Shown: in pieces, positions 1 through 6,177 of the stretch
Layout: every line of letters starts with the position of its first letter
Position numbering within the stretch: position 1 is the first letter of the stretch
Source: an uncultured Porphyromonas sp.
GTDB taxonomy: Bacteria; Bacteroidota; Bacteroidia; Bacteroidales; Porphyromonadaceae
Length of the DNA: 27,607 bases
Reading direction: 5' to 3'
NCBI GenBank assembly: GCA_947253195.1
Contig: CAMXXM010000001.1
Coordinates: forward strand, 1-27,607
The notes under the pieces: generated by a model
The model's database searches: none
What the model saw: only the letters and a program-made list of their open reading frames with translations
What the model was told of the DNA's origin: nothing
Made by a program: the position numbers and the translations under genes

Positions 1-55
1 AAAAGTGTCCTGACGCCACTTTTCTCACCGCATCAACTTTCATGCGGAATTGAGG
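1..55 (+). repeat. Hairpin-bearing dispersed repeat, copy 1
   Basis: Two successive inverted repeats are visible. AAAAGTG (1-7) pairs with CACTTTT (17-23) around a 9-nt loop, and CCGCAT (28-33) pairs with ATGCGG (42-47) around an 8-nt loop. The same blocks, AAAAGTGTCCTG..CACT and ATGC.GAATTGAGG, recur on the minus strand at 23653-23611. This copy sits about 70 nt before the first gene. It could be a terminator of a gene left of the window, a regulatory site, or the remnant of a small mobile element. The left end may be cut by the window edge. Confidence 0.6.
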
Positions 56-89
56 CCACCCTTGTTAGAGAGTTGTGATAATATTCTGT

Positions 90-97
90 TAGGTTTG
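90..97 (+). promoter_or_regulatory. Bacteroidota-type -7 promoter element (TAGGTTTG)
   Basis: TAGGTTTG matches the TAnnTTTG consensus of the Bacteroidota primary sigma factor and lies 29 nt before the ATG at 126. TTG trinucleotides occur upstream at 62-64 and 73-75, but neither has the usual 19-nt spacing, so the -33 part is weak. Confidence 0.45.
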
Positions 98-125
98 TGC
101 AATTATGTCTATCACGTACTGACCT

Positions 126-1037
126 ATGAGTAGAGATGACATGCGTAACGACATCCTCTCGATCGAGGATCTGGGGGAGATGGTGCCATTCTTCCGTACC
201 GGTCTGGGTCGTGGTGTCGGACGCCGGCTCATGCGGATCCTCGGGGTTAACTCCATCAACCGGCTCAATGCCGACCTCTGTCACCTCAGCGGCCCCGAGT
301 ACGCCGGTGCAGCGCTTCGGCACCCCTTGGTGGACGTGGCGTATAGGGTACACGGGGAGGAGAATCTCGAGCTGATGCGGGAGGGGCAGTTCCTCACCGT
401 CTCCAATCATCCCTTCGGTGGCATTGATGGACTGATCCTTGTGGACATCGTGGGACACATACGCCCGGACTACAAGGTGCTGGTCAATTCCGTCCTCTCA
501 CATATCTCATCTCTTGAGCAAATGTGGGTGCCTGTGGTGCCCAATCGGGAGAGCAATCCGCGCTATGTCCACGACCCGAGTGTAAATGTCAAGAGCCTCA
601 GGGCGCTTGTCCGAGAGTTTCAGGCCGGATACCCCCTTGGCCTCTTCCCCGCCGGTGGGGTGGGGCGCTTCTCGCTCAGGCGGGGACTTCCGGTGGAGAG
701 TCCGTGGAAAAACTCCAGCCTCCGGATCCTAAGCCGGGCATCGAGACCGATATTCCCGATCATATTTGACGGGCACAACTCCGGGCTTTTCTATTACATG
801 AAAAAACACATCCCCATCGTCAGCGACCTGATGCTCCCGCGTGAGATCCTCAATAAGAAGGGCGAAGTGATAGATGTCTACGTCGGCAAGCCGATCCTCC
901 CCTCAGAGACGGAGCAGCTGACCGATCTCAGGAGCTACGGCACCTATCTCATCGAGCGAAGTATGAGCCTCCTCCCGCGAGCCATGTATCAGCCTCGGGT
1001 GGGGGCAAAGGCGGTGCTGATAGACCGAAAGGGCTGA
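126..1037 (+). CDS. PlsC-like phospholipid/aminolipid acyltransferase
   Basis: This 303-residue protein should transfer an acyl chain to a lyso-lipid at the inner membrane. The acyltransferase signature is SNHPFGGIDG with catalytic His95 and Asp101. This is an HX5D spacing rather than the HX4D of classical PlsC, as is usual in the OlsF/GlsA-like and 'hemolysin' branch of lysophospholipid acyltransferases. A second motif, LFPAGGVGRFS, stands where PlsC has FPEG. No signal peptide or long membrane segment is obvious. The ATG at 126 follows a TAGGTTTG promoter element and has no clear Shine-Dalgarno. In Bacteroides a related enzyme, GlsA, O-acylates glycine lipids next to the N-acyltransferase GlsB. 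No glsB partner is visible here, so the substrate is uncertain. An M48 protease gene follows 57 nt downstream with its own promoter element. Confidence 0.85.
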   Translation: MSRDDMRNDILSIEDLGEMVPFFRTGLGRGVGRRLMRILGVNSINRLNADLCHLSGPEYAGAALRHPLVDVAYRVHGEENLELMREGQFLTVSNHPFGGIDGLILVDIVGHIRPDYKVLVNSVLSHISSLEQMWVPVVPNRESNPRYVHDPSVNVKSLRALVREFQAGYPLGLFPAGGVGRFSLRRGLPVESPWKNSSLRILSRASRPIFPIIFDGHNSGLFYYMKKHIPIVSDLMLPREILNKKGEVIDVYVGKPILPSETEQLTDLRSYGTYLIERSMSLLPRAMYQPRVGAKAVLIDRKG

Positions 1038-1058
1038 CAGCACAAGGCGATAATTGTG

Positions 1059-1066
1059 TATCTTTG
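1059..1066 (+). promoter_or_regulatory. -7 promoter element (TATCTTTG) before the M48 protease
   Basis: TATCTTTG matches TAnnTTTG and lies 28 nt before the ATG at 1095, which would give a leader of about 20 nt. No good -33 TTTG is visible at the expected distance. Confidence 0.5.
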
Positions 1067-1094
1067 GTGGAGTAAATCAGTAAGTCCATATACA

Positions 1095-2009
1095 ATGAAA
1101 ATAATCCATCCCCATAGGCTCCTCCTTGCGACTCTGATGACCGCCCTCTTGGTGAGTGGCTGCTCGTTGGTACCGCTCACCGGACGGAGACAGATCAATC
1201 TCGTCTCCGATGCCCAGGTCGTCGCCATCAGTGAGCAGCAGTACCGATCCTTCATCTCCCAGGCCCCCAAGAGTCGTGACATGGCTCAGACAGAGCGTAC
1301 CCGCGAGATGGGTAAGCGCATTGCCTCAGCCACCGAGCGGTACCTCCGCTCCATCGGGCACACGGAGGACATCCGCTACTTCCGGTGGGAGTTTAATCTC
1401 ATCGCCTCCAATCAAGTCAATGCCTTCTGTATGCCGGGTGGCAAGATCGTCGTCTACGAGGGCATCCTCCCGGTGGCACGGACCGACGATGAGCTCGCCA
1501 CGGTGATCGCTCACGAGGTGGCGCACGCTGTTGCTAAGCACTCCAATGAGCGGCTCTCCCAAGCGATCCTCCGCCAGTATGGTGGTCAGGCGCTGGGGCA
1601 GATCCTCTCCGACAGCTCGGCAGGCGCCCAGGTGGTCGGCAATATCCTATATAATGTGGGAGGAAAGCTTATCTTCGAGCTCCCCTACTCGCGCAAGCAG
1701 GAGTATGAGGCGGACCAGATCGGTCTCTACCTCATGGCACTTGCCGGCTACGACTACCATAATGCACCCAATCTCTGGGTCAAGATGGCCAGCCGCAGTG
1801 GTGGAGGCAATCAGAGCGAGGTGATCAGTTCTCACCCCAATGACCAAAACCGCATCAGGGCGATCCGTGAGGAGATCCCGAGAGTCGAGGCCTTTATGCG
1901 CAGTGGGGGCAAAGTGATCCCCGCCGCCACCCCCTCGACCTCCAAGAAGACCTCTGCTAATAAGAAGTCCAAGGATCAAGGCAATGTGCCAATCATCACC
2001 CACTACTGA
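1095..2009 (+). CDS. M48 family metalloprotease lipoprotein
   Basis: This is a 304-residue zinc metallopeptidase, probably a periplasm-facing lipoprotein involved in envelope protein quality control, like LoiP/YcaL/BepA-type M48C enzymes. The start at 1095 puts a clean signal peptide first, with lipobox VSGC and lipidated Cys23. An upstream GTG at 1056 is in frame but overlaps the promoter element, so I reject it. The zinc motif is HEVAH (His140, Glu141, His144), and the third ligand is Glu203 in RKQEYEAD. There is no TPR domain as in BepA; the C-terminal tail is Ser/Thr/Lys-rich and low in complexity. The next gene starts 56 nt later. The family is clear, but the exact substrates cannot be read from sequence. 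Confidence 0.93.
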   Translation: MKIIHPHRLLLATLMTALLVSGCSLVPLTGRRQINLVSDAQVVAISEQQYRSFISQAPKSRDMAQTERTREMGKRIASATERYLRSIGHTEDIRYFRWEFNLIASNQVNAFCMPGGKIVVYEGILPVARTDDELATVIAHEVAHAVAKHSNERLSQAILRQYGGQALGQILSDSSAGAQVVGNILYNVGGKLIFELPYSRKQEYEADQIGLYLMALAGYDYHNAPNLWVKMASRSGGGNQSEVISSHPNDQNRIRAIREEIPRVEAFMRSGGKVIPAATPSTSKKTSANKKSKDQGNVPIITHY

Positions 2010-2065
2010 TCCGGTGATCTGCATTTTCATCAGTCTATATTTCATCACGATAATCAAGCAATACC

Positions 2066-3100
2066 ATGGTTGATCTAACCACCACCTATGCCGGACTAAA
2101 GCTGAAGAGTCCCATCATCGCAGCAAGCTCCAGTCTCACCGCATCTGTCGATAAGATCCAGACCTTTGCCGACGCAGGCGCCGGTGCGGTCATCCTCAAG
2201 TCTATCTTTGAGGAGCAGATCCGGAGCGAGGCAGACGACACCTATACCCAGTCGCATGACTTCCCCGAGGCATACAATTACATCAAGGAGTACTCCGAGG
2301 AGCACTCTGTGCGCCGGCATGAGCAGCTGGTGCGCGACGTCAAGAGGGCGGTCGACATCCCCGTATTTGCCAGCGTCAATTGCTCCAGCTCTGAGGGATG
2401 GGTGGACTATGCCAAGAGTCTCTCTGATGCCGGTGCCGATGGTCTCGAGCTCAACGTCATGCGCATCGAGACGGACCGGACGCAGGACTATGGAGAGCCG
2501 GAGCGCGCCATCCTAAGGGTGGTCACCACACTGCGGGAGTCGGGGTACAAGAAGCCCCTGGTCGTCAAGATCTCCAAGTACTACAGCAACCTCATCCGCC
2601 TCTGCGCTGACCTCCATATGGTCGGAGCCGATGGTGTGGTCCTCTTCAATAGGTCTTACATGCCTGATGTGGACTTGATGGCTGAGTGCCTCTCTGCCGG
2701 GCCGGTCTTCAGCAGCCCGAGTGACTTCTACGATGGTCTCCGCTTCACGGCACTTGTCCGGGGAGCCGTCCCCGGTCTCTCCATCTCGATCTCCTCCGGA
2801 GCACGAAATGGCAAAGACGTCGTCAAGGGAGTCCTTGCCGGTGGCAACGCCATACAGATGGCATCCATCCTCTATGGGAAAAAGGAGAAGGCCATCACCG
2901 AGTCTCTTGACGAGGTGAAGAGCTGGATGGAGGAGCACAAGTATGAGAGCATCACTGAGATGACCGGTCGCCTGGCTGCCAAGCAGGTAGATAAGGCCAA
3001 TTTCCTTGCTCGCTCTCAGTTTATGAAGTACTTCGACTCGCCCGAGTCTGCTCATCCCACCAATACCTTCAGTGGGGCAGTAGAGCGTCCGAGAGGCTGA
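2066..3100 (+). CDS. Dihydroorotate dehydrogenase-like flavoprotein
   Basis: This 344-residue protein belongs to the FMN-binding DHOD/DPD TIM-barrel family. The N-terminus (LKLKSPIIAASSSLT), a Lys in the loop AVILKSIFEE (Lys45), the strand IPVFASVNC (residues 98-106), LELNV (127-131) and the phosphate-binding GNAIQMAS region fit an FMN barrel. The usual catalytic block LNxSCPN of true DHODs is replaced by LNVMRIETDR, so neither the catalytic Cys nor Ser is at its normal place. The protein may therefore not make orotate. It is widespread in Bacteroidetes under the name 'dihydroorotate dehydrogenase-like'. Translation starts at ATG 2066, and holB begins only 7 nt after its stop, which suggests a two-gene transcript. 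No other pyrimidine gene is nearby. Confidence 0.88.
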   Translation: MVDLTTTYAGLKLKSPIIAASSSLTASVDKIQTFADAGAGAVILKSIFEEQIRSEADDTYTQSHDFPEAYNYIKEYSEEHSVRRHEQLVRDVKRAVDIPVFASVNCSSSEGWVDYAKSLSDAGADGLELNVMRIETDRTQDYGEPERAILRVVTTLRESGYKKPLVVKISKYYSNLIRLCADLHMVGADGVVLFNRSYMPDVDLMAECLSAGPVFSSPSDFYDGLRFTALVRGAVPGLSISISSGARNGKDVVKGVLAGGNAIQMASILYGKKEKAITESLDEVKSWMEEHKYESITEMTGRLAAKQVDKANFLARSQFMKYFDSPESAHPTNTFSGAVERPRG

Positions 3101-3107
3101 TCCCGAC

Positions 3108-4244
3108 ATGACCGACCATCTCCTCCCGGACTATGCGGCTACTCTTGCCGACCCCTCGCTGATAGATCAGCTCTCCTCGATCCGGCTGAGAGATGCGGTA
3201 CCGCACGCCCTCCTCTTCTGCGGAGATGAGGGCGGTGAGGCACTCCCCCTTGCGACAGCCTTTGCCCGCCACATACTGTGTGAGCAGCCCGGGGCGGATG
3301 CATGTGGGCAGTGCGAGTCCTGCCGTCAGATGGATCTCTGGGAGCATCCCGACCTCTACCTCTGCTATCCGGTGATCAAGAGCGACTCCCGCGAGGTCAT
3401 CTCGGAGGATCTCCGGGAGGACTTTGCCACGCTCCTCAGGGAGCAGCGTCGGTTTGGTCCGGAGGACTGGAGGACTCTCCTCAAGGGGGGGAATAAGCAG
3501 CCACATATCTTTGTCTCAGAGGCAGATCACCTGATCCACATCACGTCACTCCGCTCTTTCAAGAGTGCCCATCAGGTGGTCCTCATCTGGCAGCCGGAGA
3601 CGATGCGGGAGGACACGGCCAATAAGTTGCTCAAGCTCCTCGAGGAGCCCCCGGTGGGGGTCATCTTCCTTGCCGTCTCTCACGATCCCTCGAGGCTCCT
3701 CGAGACGATCCTGAGCCGCTTCCAGCGGATTGATGTACCGCCCATCGAGGAGACCCGTCTCGTGGACTACCTCGTCAGCGAGTGTGGTGCCACTCCCGAG
3801 CAGGCGTATGAGGCGGGTCACCTCGCAAGGGGCAACCTCTTGCGTGCCATGAGACTCCTCGAGGGCAAGGCGCAGGATAAGGCGATCGATCTGGCGCTCG
3901 GGCTTATGGAGACAGCGATGAAGCGGACCCCAAGGGCCTACCGCGAGTTTGCCGACCAGGCAGCCGGCCTAAGTCGTCCGGAGGTGATCTCGCTCATCGA
4001 TGCGACAGACCGGATCCTCAGGGAGATGCTGGCACTGAGCTACGGGACGGATGAGATCGTCTACACCAGGCTCGCCATCCGCGACAGGATCCGGAGTGTT
4101 GCCGCCGCCGTCCCCCTTAGCTCCTACCCCCCGCTGATGGAGGATCTCTCGTCAGCACGGAGGGAGCTGATGCAAAATGCGTCCATCAAGATTGTCTTTT
4201 TTGACCTCCTCGTGACGATGGCGATGCTGATCCCCAAGCGGTAA
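3108..4244 (+). CDS. holB: DNA polymerase III subunit delta'
   Basis: This 378-residue protein is the delta' subunit of the clamp-loader complex, which opens the sliding clamp together with DnaX and HolA. Four cysteines (C58, C66, C69, C72; CX7CX2CX2C) form the structural zinc site of the clamp-loader AAA+ fold. The P-loop position reads FCGDEGGEALPLA and lacks GKT, as expected for the non-ATPase delta' subunit. NKLLKLLEEPP and the sensor segment LETILSRFQRID follow in the expected order. A C-terminal helical collar domain occupies about residues 210-378. The gene sits 7 nt after the DHOD-like gene and ends 12 nt before a strong inverted-repeat terminator, so it closes that transcript. Confidence 0.93.
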   Translation: MTDHLLPDYAATLADPSLIDQLSSIRLRDAVPHALLFCGDEGGEALPLATAFARHILCEQPGADACGQCESCRQMDLWEHPDLYLCYPVIKSDSREVISEDLREDFATLLREQRRFGPEDWRTLLKGGNKQPHIFVSEADHLIHITSLRSFKSAHQVVLIWQPETMREDTANKLLKLLEEPPVGVIFLAVSHDPSRLLETILSRFQRIDVPPIEETRLVDYLVSECGATPEQAYEAGHLARGNLLRAMRLLEGKAQDKAIDLALGLMETAMKRTPRAYREFADQAAGLSRPEVISLIDATDRILREMLALSYGTDEIVYTRLAIRDRIRSVAAAVPLSSYPPLMEDLSSARRELMQNASIKIVFFDLLVTMAMLIPKR

Positions 4245-4256
4245 AGGGTGGGGTAA

Positions 4257-4312
4257 AAACGAGCTAAGGGACCGATGCGGATCACACACCGCATCGGTCC
4301 CTTAGCTCGTTT
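4257..4312. terminator. Bidirectional intrinsic terminator, perfect 24-bp stem
   Basis: Positions 4257-4280 and 4289-4312 are perfect reverse complements (24 bp) around an 8-nt loop (ATCACACA). The arms begin with AAAC and end with GTTT, so an A tract precedes and a short T tract follows on either strand. It lies between the convergent holB (ends 4244) and rubredoxin (ends 4392) genes, the expected place for a two-way terminator. The T tract is short, but the stem is exceptionally long. Confidence 0.88.
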
Positions 4313-4391
4313 ATGGAGACCTCAGGAGAGGTTCGGATATCTATTTCTCTTCGCTACGATCTATCGCGAATGTCTTAGGGAGTGGAGGGTA

Positions 4392-4556
4392 TTACTCCTC
4401 GACCAGCTCAAAGTCATCCTTGGTGGCTCCGCAGAGGGGGCATACCCAATCCTCCGGGATGTCCTCAAAGGCTGTTCCCGGCTCGATGCCGCCGTCAGGA
4501 TCACCTACCTCGGGATCATAGACCCAGCCACAGACTGTGCACTCGTACTTCTTCAT
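4392..4556 (-). CDS. Rubredoxin
   Basis: A 54-residue rubredoxin is encoded, short enough to be missed by length-limited gene calling. The protein begins [19 protein letters not shown] and contains the two knuckles CTVCG (C6, C9) and CPLCG (C39, C42), which bind one iron. Length, spacing of the two pairs and the aromatic residues Tyr4, Trp11, Tyr13 and Trp37 are those of classical rubredoxins. It is a small cytoplasmic electron carrier, in anaerobes usually feeding rubrerythrin or superoxide reductase in oxygen or peroxide detoxification; no such partner is adjacent. It reads alone and leftward, with its own TATATTTG promoter element (4619-4612) and the shared terminator at 4257-4312 about 80 nt past its stop. 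The ATG at 4556-4554 is the only sensible start. Confidence 0.97.
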   Translation of the reverse strand: MKKYECTVCGWVYDPEVGDPDGGIEPGTAFEDIPEDWVCPLCGATKDDFELVEE

Positions 4557-4611
4557 GATAAATTGTTTCTATTTGTCGTTAAAGTTCAGTTGTAGTCCTA
4601 CTAGACCAAGA

Positions 4612-4619
4612 CAAATATA
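4612..4619 (-). promoter_or_regulatory. -7 promoter element (TATATTTG) of rubredoxin
   Basis: On the minus strand TATATTTG fits TAnnTTTG exactly and lies about 55 nt before the rubredoxin ATG. No convincing -33 element is seen at the right spacing. Confidence 0.55.
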
Positions 4620-4698
4620 CACTTTTCCAGATACATTGCCACTGCCCCTTGGATGACGAACCGCTAAGCAGAGCGGTGTATGATCACGAGCCCTTGGT

Positions 4699-4780
4699 CT
4701 AATATCGGTATTAGAGATCACTAATACCGATAAAAGAAAATACTAATACCGATATTAATCGTCTCTAATATCGGTAAAAG
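4699..4780. repeat. 22-bp-period palindromic repeat array 1 (four units)
   Basis: Units begin at 4699, 4721, 4743 and 4765, exactly 22 bp apart. The 16-bp core is CTAATACCGATATTAG or its reverse complement CTAATATCGGTATTAG, a near-palindrome with only the central CCGA/TCGG asymmetric. Units two and four end in TAAAAG instead of TATTAG. The 6-bp gaps differ (AGATCA, AAAATA, TCGTCT). A sister array lies at 15604-15685. The function is unknown; it could be an array of operator sites or a dispersed extragenic repeat. Confidence 0.9.
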
Positions 4781-4952
4781 AATGGAGCCTGATGCCGAGG
4801 CTGTTAGCCTGCTGTAATCCACCTGATGTCTCGCAAGGGTCAGGGGGCATCAGTTGTAAGCTCAGGCATAGTCGTGTCGCTAATTTGCGATCCTCATACG
4901 CGTCACCGCTGCTCGAAGGGTGGTGCGAAGCGAGCGAGGCGTGTAAAATCAG

Positions 4953-4960
4953 TATCTTTG
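4953..4960 (+). promoter_or_regulatory. -7 promoter element (TATCTTTG) upstream of queD
   Basis: TATCTTTG fits TAnnTTTG and lies 196 nt before the queD ATG, which predicts an unusually long leader. A second, imperfect element GATCTTTG is at 4984-4991. Confidence 0.45.
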
Positions 4961-5156
4961 CATGAGGAAATAAGAAAGATACGGATCTTTGCGCCCTACC
5001 ATGTCGGGGGCTTATCGAGACTCCGCCGCGGATAGGTATGAGAGTTCGCTCTCCCGATATTCCCCGTCCCGAACGCCCATAGACCGGTCCTTGTCATCGG
5101 GGCAATCAGCACAGGTCCGCTCAATCCCTTTTTGTAAGAGGACACTATATAATATT
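4961..5156 (+). ncRNA. Candidate structured leader RNA of queDE
   Basis: Three short helices can form a nested three-way junction: CGGGG (5005-5009) with CCCCG (5062-5066) encloses CTTATC (5011-5016) with GATAGG (5031-5036, one G-U), and GAGAG (5040-5044) with CTCTC (5049-5053) closed by a TTCG tetraloop. A GACCGGTC palindrome (5082-5089) and a T5 run (5129-5133) follow. It does not match the preQ1 riboswitch classes as I know them. It may be a regulatory leader or an independent small RNA; evidence is only hand folding. Confidence 0.25.
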
Positions 5157-5507
5157 ATGTACTATATCGCTAAGAGACTTGAGGTCGCCGGATGCCACCA
5201 TCTGGAGCTTCCCTATCCCAGCAAGTGCAGCCGAGTGCATGGGCACAACTGGATCATCACGATCTACTGCCGCTCCGAGGAGCTGAATGCTGAGGGTATG
5301 GTGGTGGACTTTAATGTCATCAAGGAACGGATCCACGCCTATCTCGACCATGGGGACTTCAATGAGCTGCTGCCCTTCAACCCCACAGCGGAGAATATTG
5401 CCCGCTGGTGTGTGGAGCAGATCCCCAATTGCTACAAGGCTAAGGTGTGTGAGTCGGAGAATAATACCGCACTCTATTCCATCGACGACAATGACGCCGG
5501 CCTATGA
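5157..5507 (+). CDS. queD: 6-carboxytetrahydropterin synthase
   Basis: This 116-residue enzyme makes 6-carboxy-5,6,7,8-tetrahydropterin from dihydroneopterin triphosphate, the second step toward preQ0 and queuosine. Zinc ligands are in CHHLELP (His14/His15) and VHGHNW (His28, His30), and the catalytic Cys24 is in SKCSRVHGH. The LDHGDFNELL block with its Asp-His pair and PTAENIARW are family hallmarks, and length is close to E. coli QueD (121). The start at 5157 is chosen because the homologous sequence begins MYYIAKRLEVAGCH; upstream in-frame codons encode non-homologous, low-quality sequence. An AAGAGGA stretch lies about 15 nt upstream. The stop overlaps the queE start (ATGA), which indicates translational coupling. 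Confidence 0.95.
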   Translation: MYYIAKRLEVAGCHHLELPYPSKCSRVHGHNWIITIYCRSEELNAEGMVVDFNVIKERIHAYLDHGDFNELLPFNPTAENIARWCVEQIPNCYKAKVCESENNTALYSIDDNDAGL

Positions 5508-6082
5508 GGGTCTGCGAGATCTTTTACTCCCTGCAGGGAGAGGGCGTGCAGGCCGGTACCCCGGCGGTCTTCCTTCGCTTCTCGGGCTGCAACTTAGCCT
5601 GTGACTTCTGTGACACAGACTTCCGGCGCGGCACCGAGATGACGGCGGCTGAGATCCTCACGGAGGTCGGCTCCTATCCCGCTCCGCTCGTTGTTGTGAC
5701 CGGTGGAGAGCCCTCTCTCCAGCTGACGGAGTCTCTCGTAGAGGGACTCCGGGCGCTCGGCAAGCGTGTCGCTGTGGAGACCAATGGCACCCATCCGCTC
5801 CCCCCTGGGGTGGACTGGGTCACCTGCTCGCCCAAGCTCGCCTATGTGGGGGCAAAGGGTCGTGTGGTCCTTGAGCGGGTAGATGAGCTCAAGGTGATCT
5901 ACGACGGGGCGCATGAGGTGAGCGACTACGGCATCCACGCCGACCACTACCTCCTCCAGCCCTGCGATGTGGGCGATCCGGTGCGCAATCGTGAGATCCT
6001 CGCTGAGACCGTTGCCTATGTGCTCGCCCATCCGCAGTGGCGTCTCTCTCTCCAGCAGCATAAGCTCCTCGGTGTCCGCTGA
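5504..6082 (+). CDS. queE: 7-carboxy-7-deazaguanine synthase (radical SAM)
   Basis: QueE converts carboxytetrahydropterin, the QueD product, to 7-carboxy-7-deazaguanine using a [4Fe-4S] cluster and S-adenosylmethionine. The 192-residue protein has YSLQGEG (8-14), the cluster motif CNLACDFC (C29, C33, C36; CX3CX2C), TGGEP (66-70) for SAM binding and VETNGT. Its length suits the short QueE type. The ATG overlaps the queD stop by 4 nt, so the pair is one transcript and probably coupled in translation. queC and queF, needed for later steps, are not in the window. Confidence 0.95.
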   Translation: MRVCEIFYSLQGEGVQAGTPAVFLRFSGCNLACDFCDTDFRRGTEMTAAEILTEVGSYPAPLVVVTGGEPSLQLTESLVEGLRALGKRVAVETNGTHPLPPGVDWVTCSPKLAYVGAKGRVVLERVDELKVIYDGAHEVSDYGIHADHYLLQPCDVGDPVRNREILAETVAYVLAHPQWRLSLQQHKLLGVR

Positions 6083-6113
6083 CTTTTTCAGGGGATAGTG
6101 CGTACATTTTGAT

Positions 6114-6121
6114 TACCTTTG
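6114..6121 (+). promoter_or_regulatory. -7 promoter element (TACCTTTG) of glyS operon
   Basis: TACCTTTG matches TAnnTTTG and lies 56 nt before the glyS ATG. A T5 run (6084-6088) stands near the -33 position, at slightly more than the usual distance. Confidence 0.55.
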
Positions 6122-6177
6122 CGTAGACGACCACCGGGATCGTCCCTGTAAGCGAACCAATTGATTTTCCATATAAT

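Larger units (their letters stand above)
4557..5156. other. 600-nt gene-free divergent region between rubredoxin and queD
   Basis: I see no credible protein gene here; reading frames on both strands lack recognisable motifs. It holds, left to right, the rubredoxin promoter element (4612-4619), a small hairpin ACCGCT/AGCGGT (4660-4665 with 4672-4677), the four-unit 22-bp repeat array (4699-4780), a stretch with CTGATG...CATCAG complementarity near 4821-4853, the queD promoter element (4953-4960) and a possibly structured leader (4961-5156). Its length and internal pairing would allow a small RNA gene, but no known RNA family was recognised. Confidence 0.6.

Noticed and set aside
33..458. A 141-codon minus-strand frame at the window start
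   Set aside because: It is opposite the acyltransferase gene and its composition is that of an antisense shadow.
4638..4645. GCCACTG resembling a cobalamin riboswitch core
   Set aside because: The other conserved boxes are missing, the strand faces away from rubredoxin, and no B12-related gene is near.
4699..4780. Possible CRISPR array
   Set aside because: Repeats are 16 bp with gaps of only 6 bp, no cas genes are nearby, and gaps are too short to be spacers.
4826..5035. A 69-codon plus-strand frame before queD
   Set aside because: It is Arg/Ser-rich, has no motif, and crosses the promoter and leader region.
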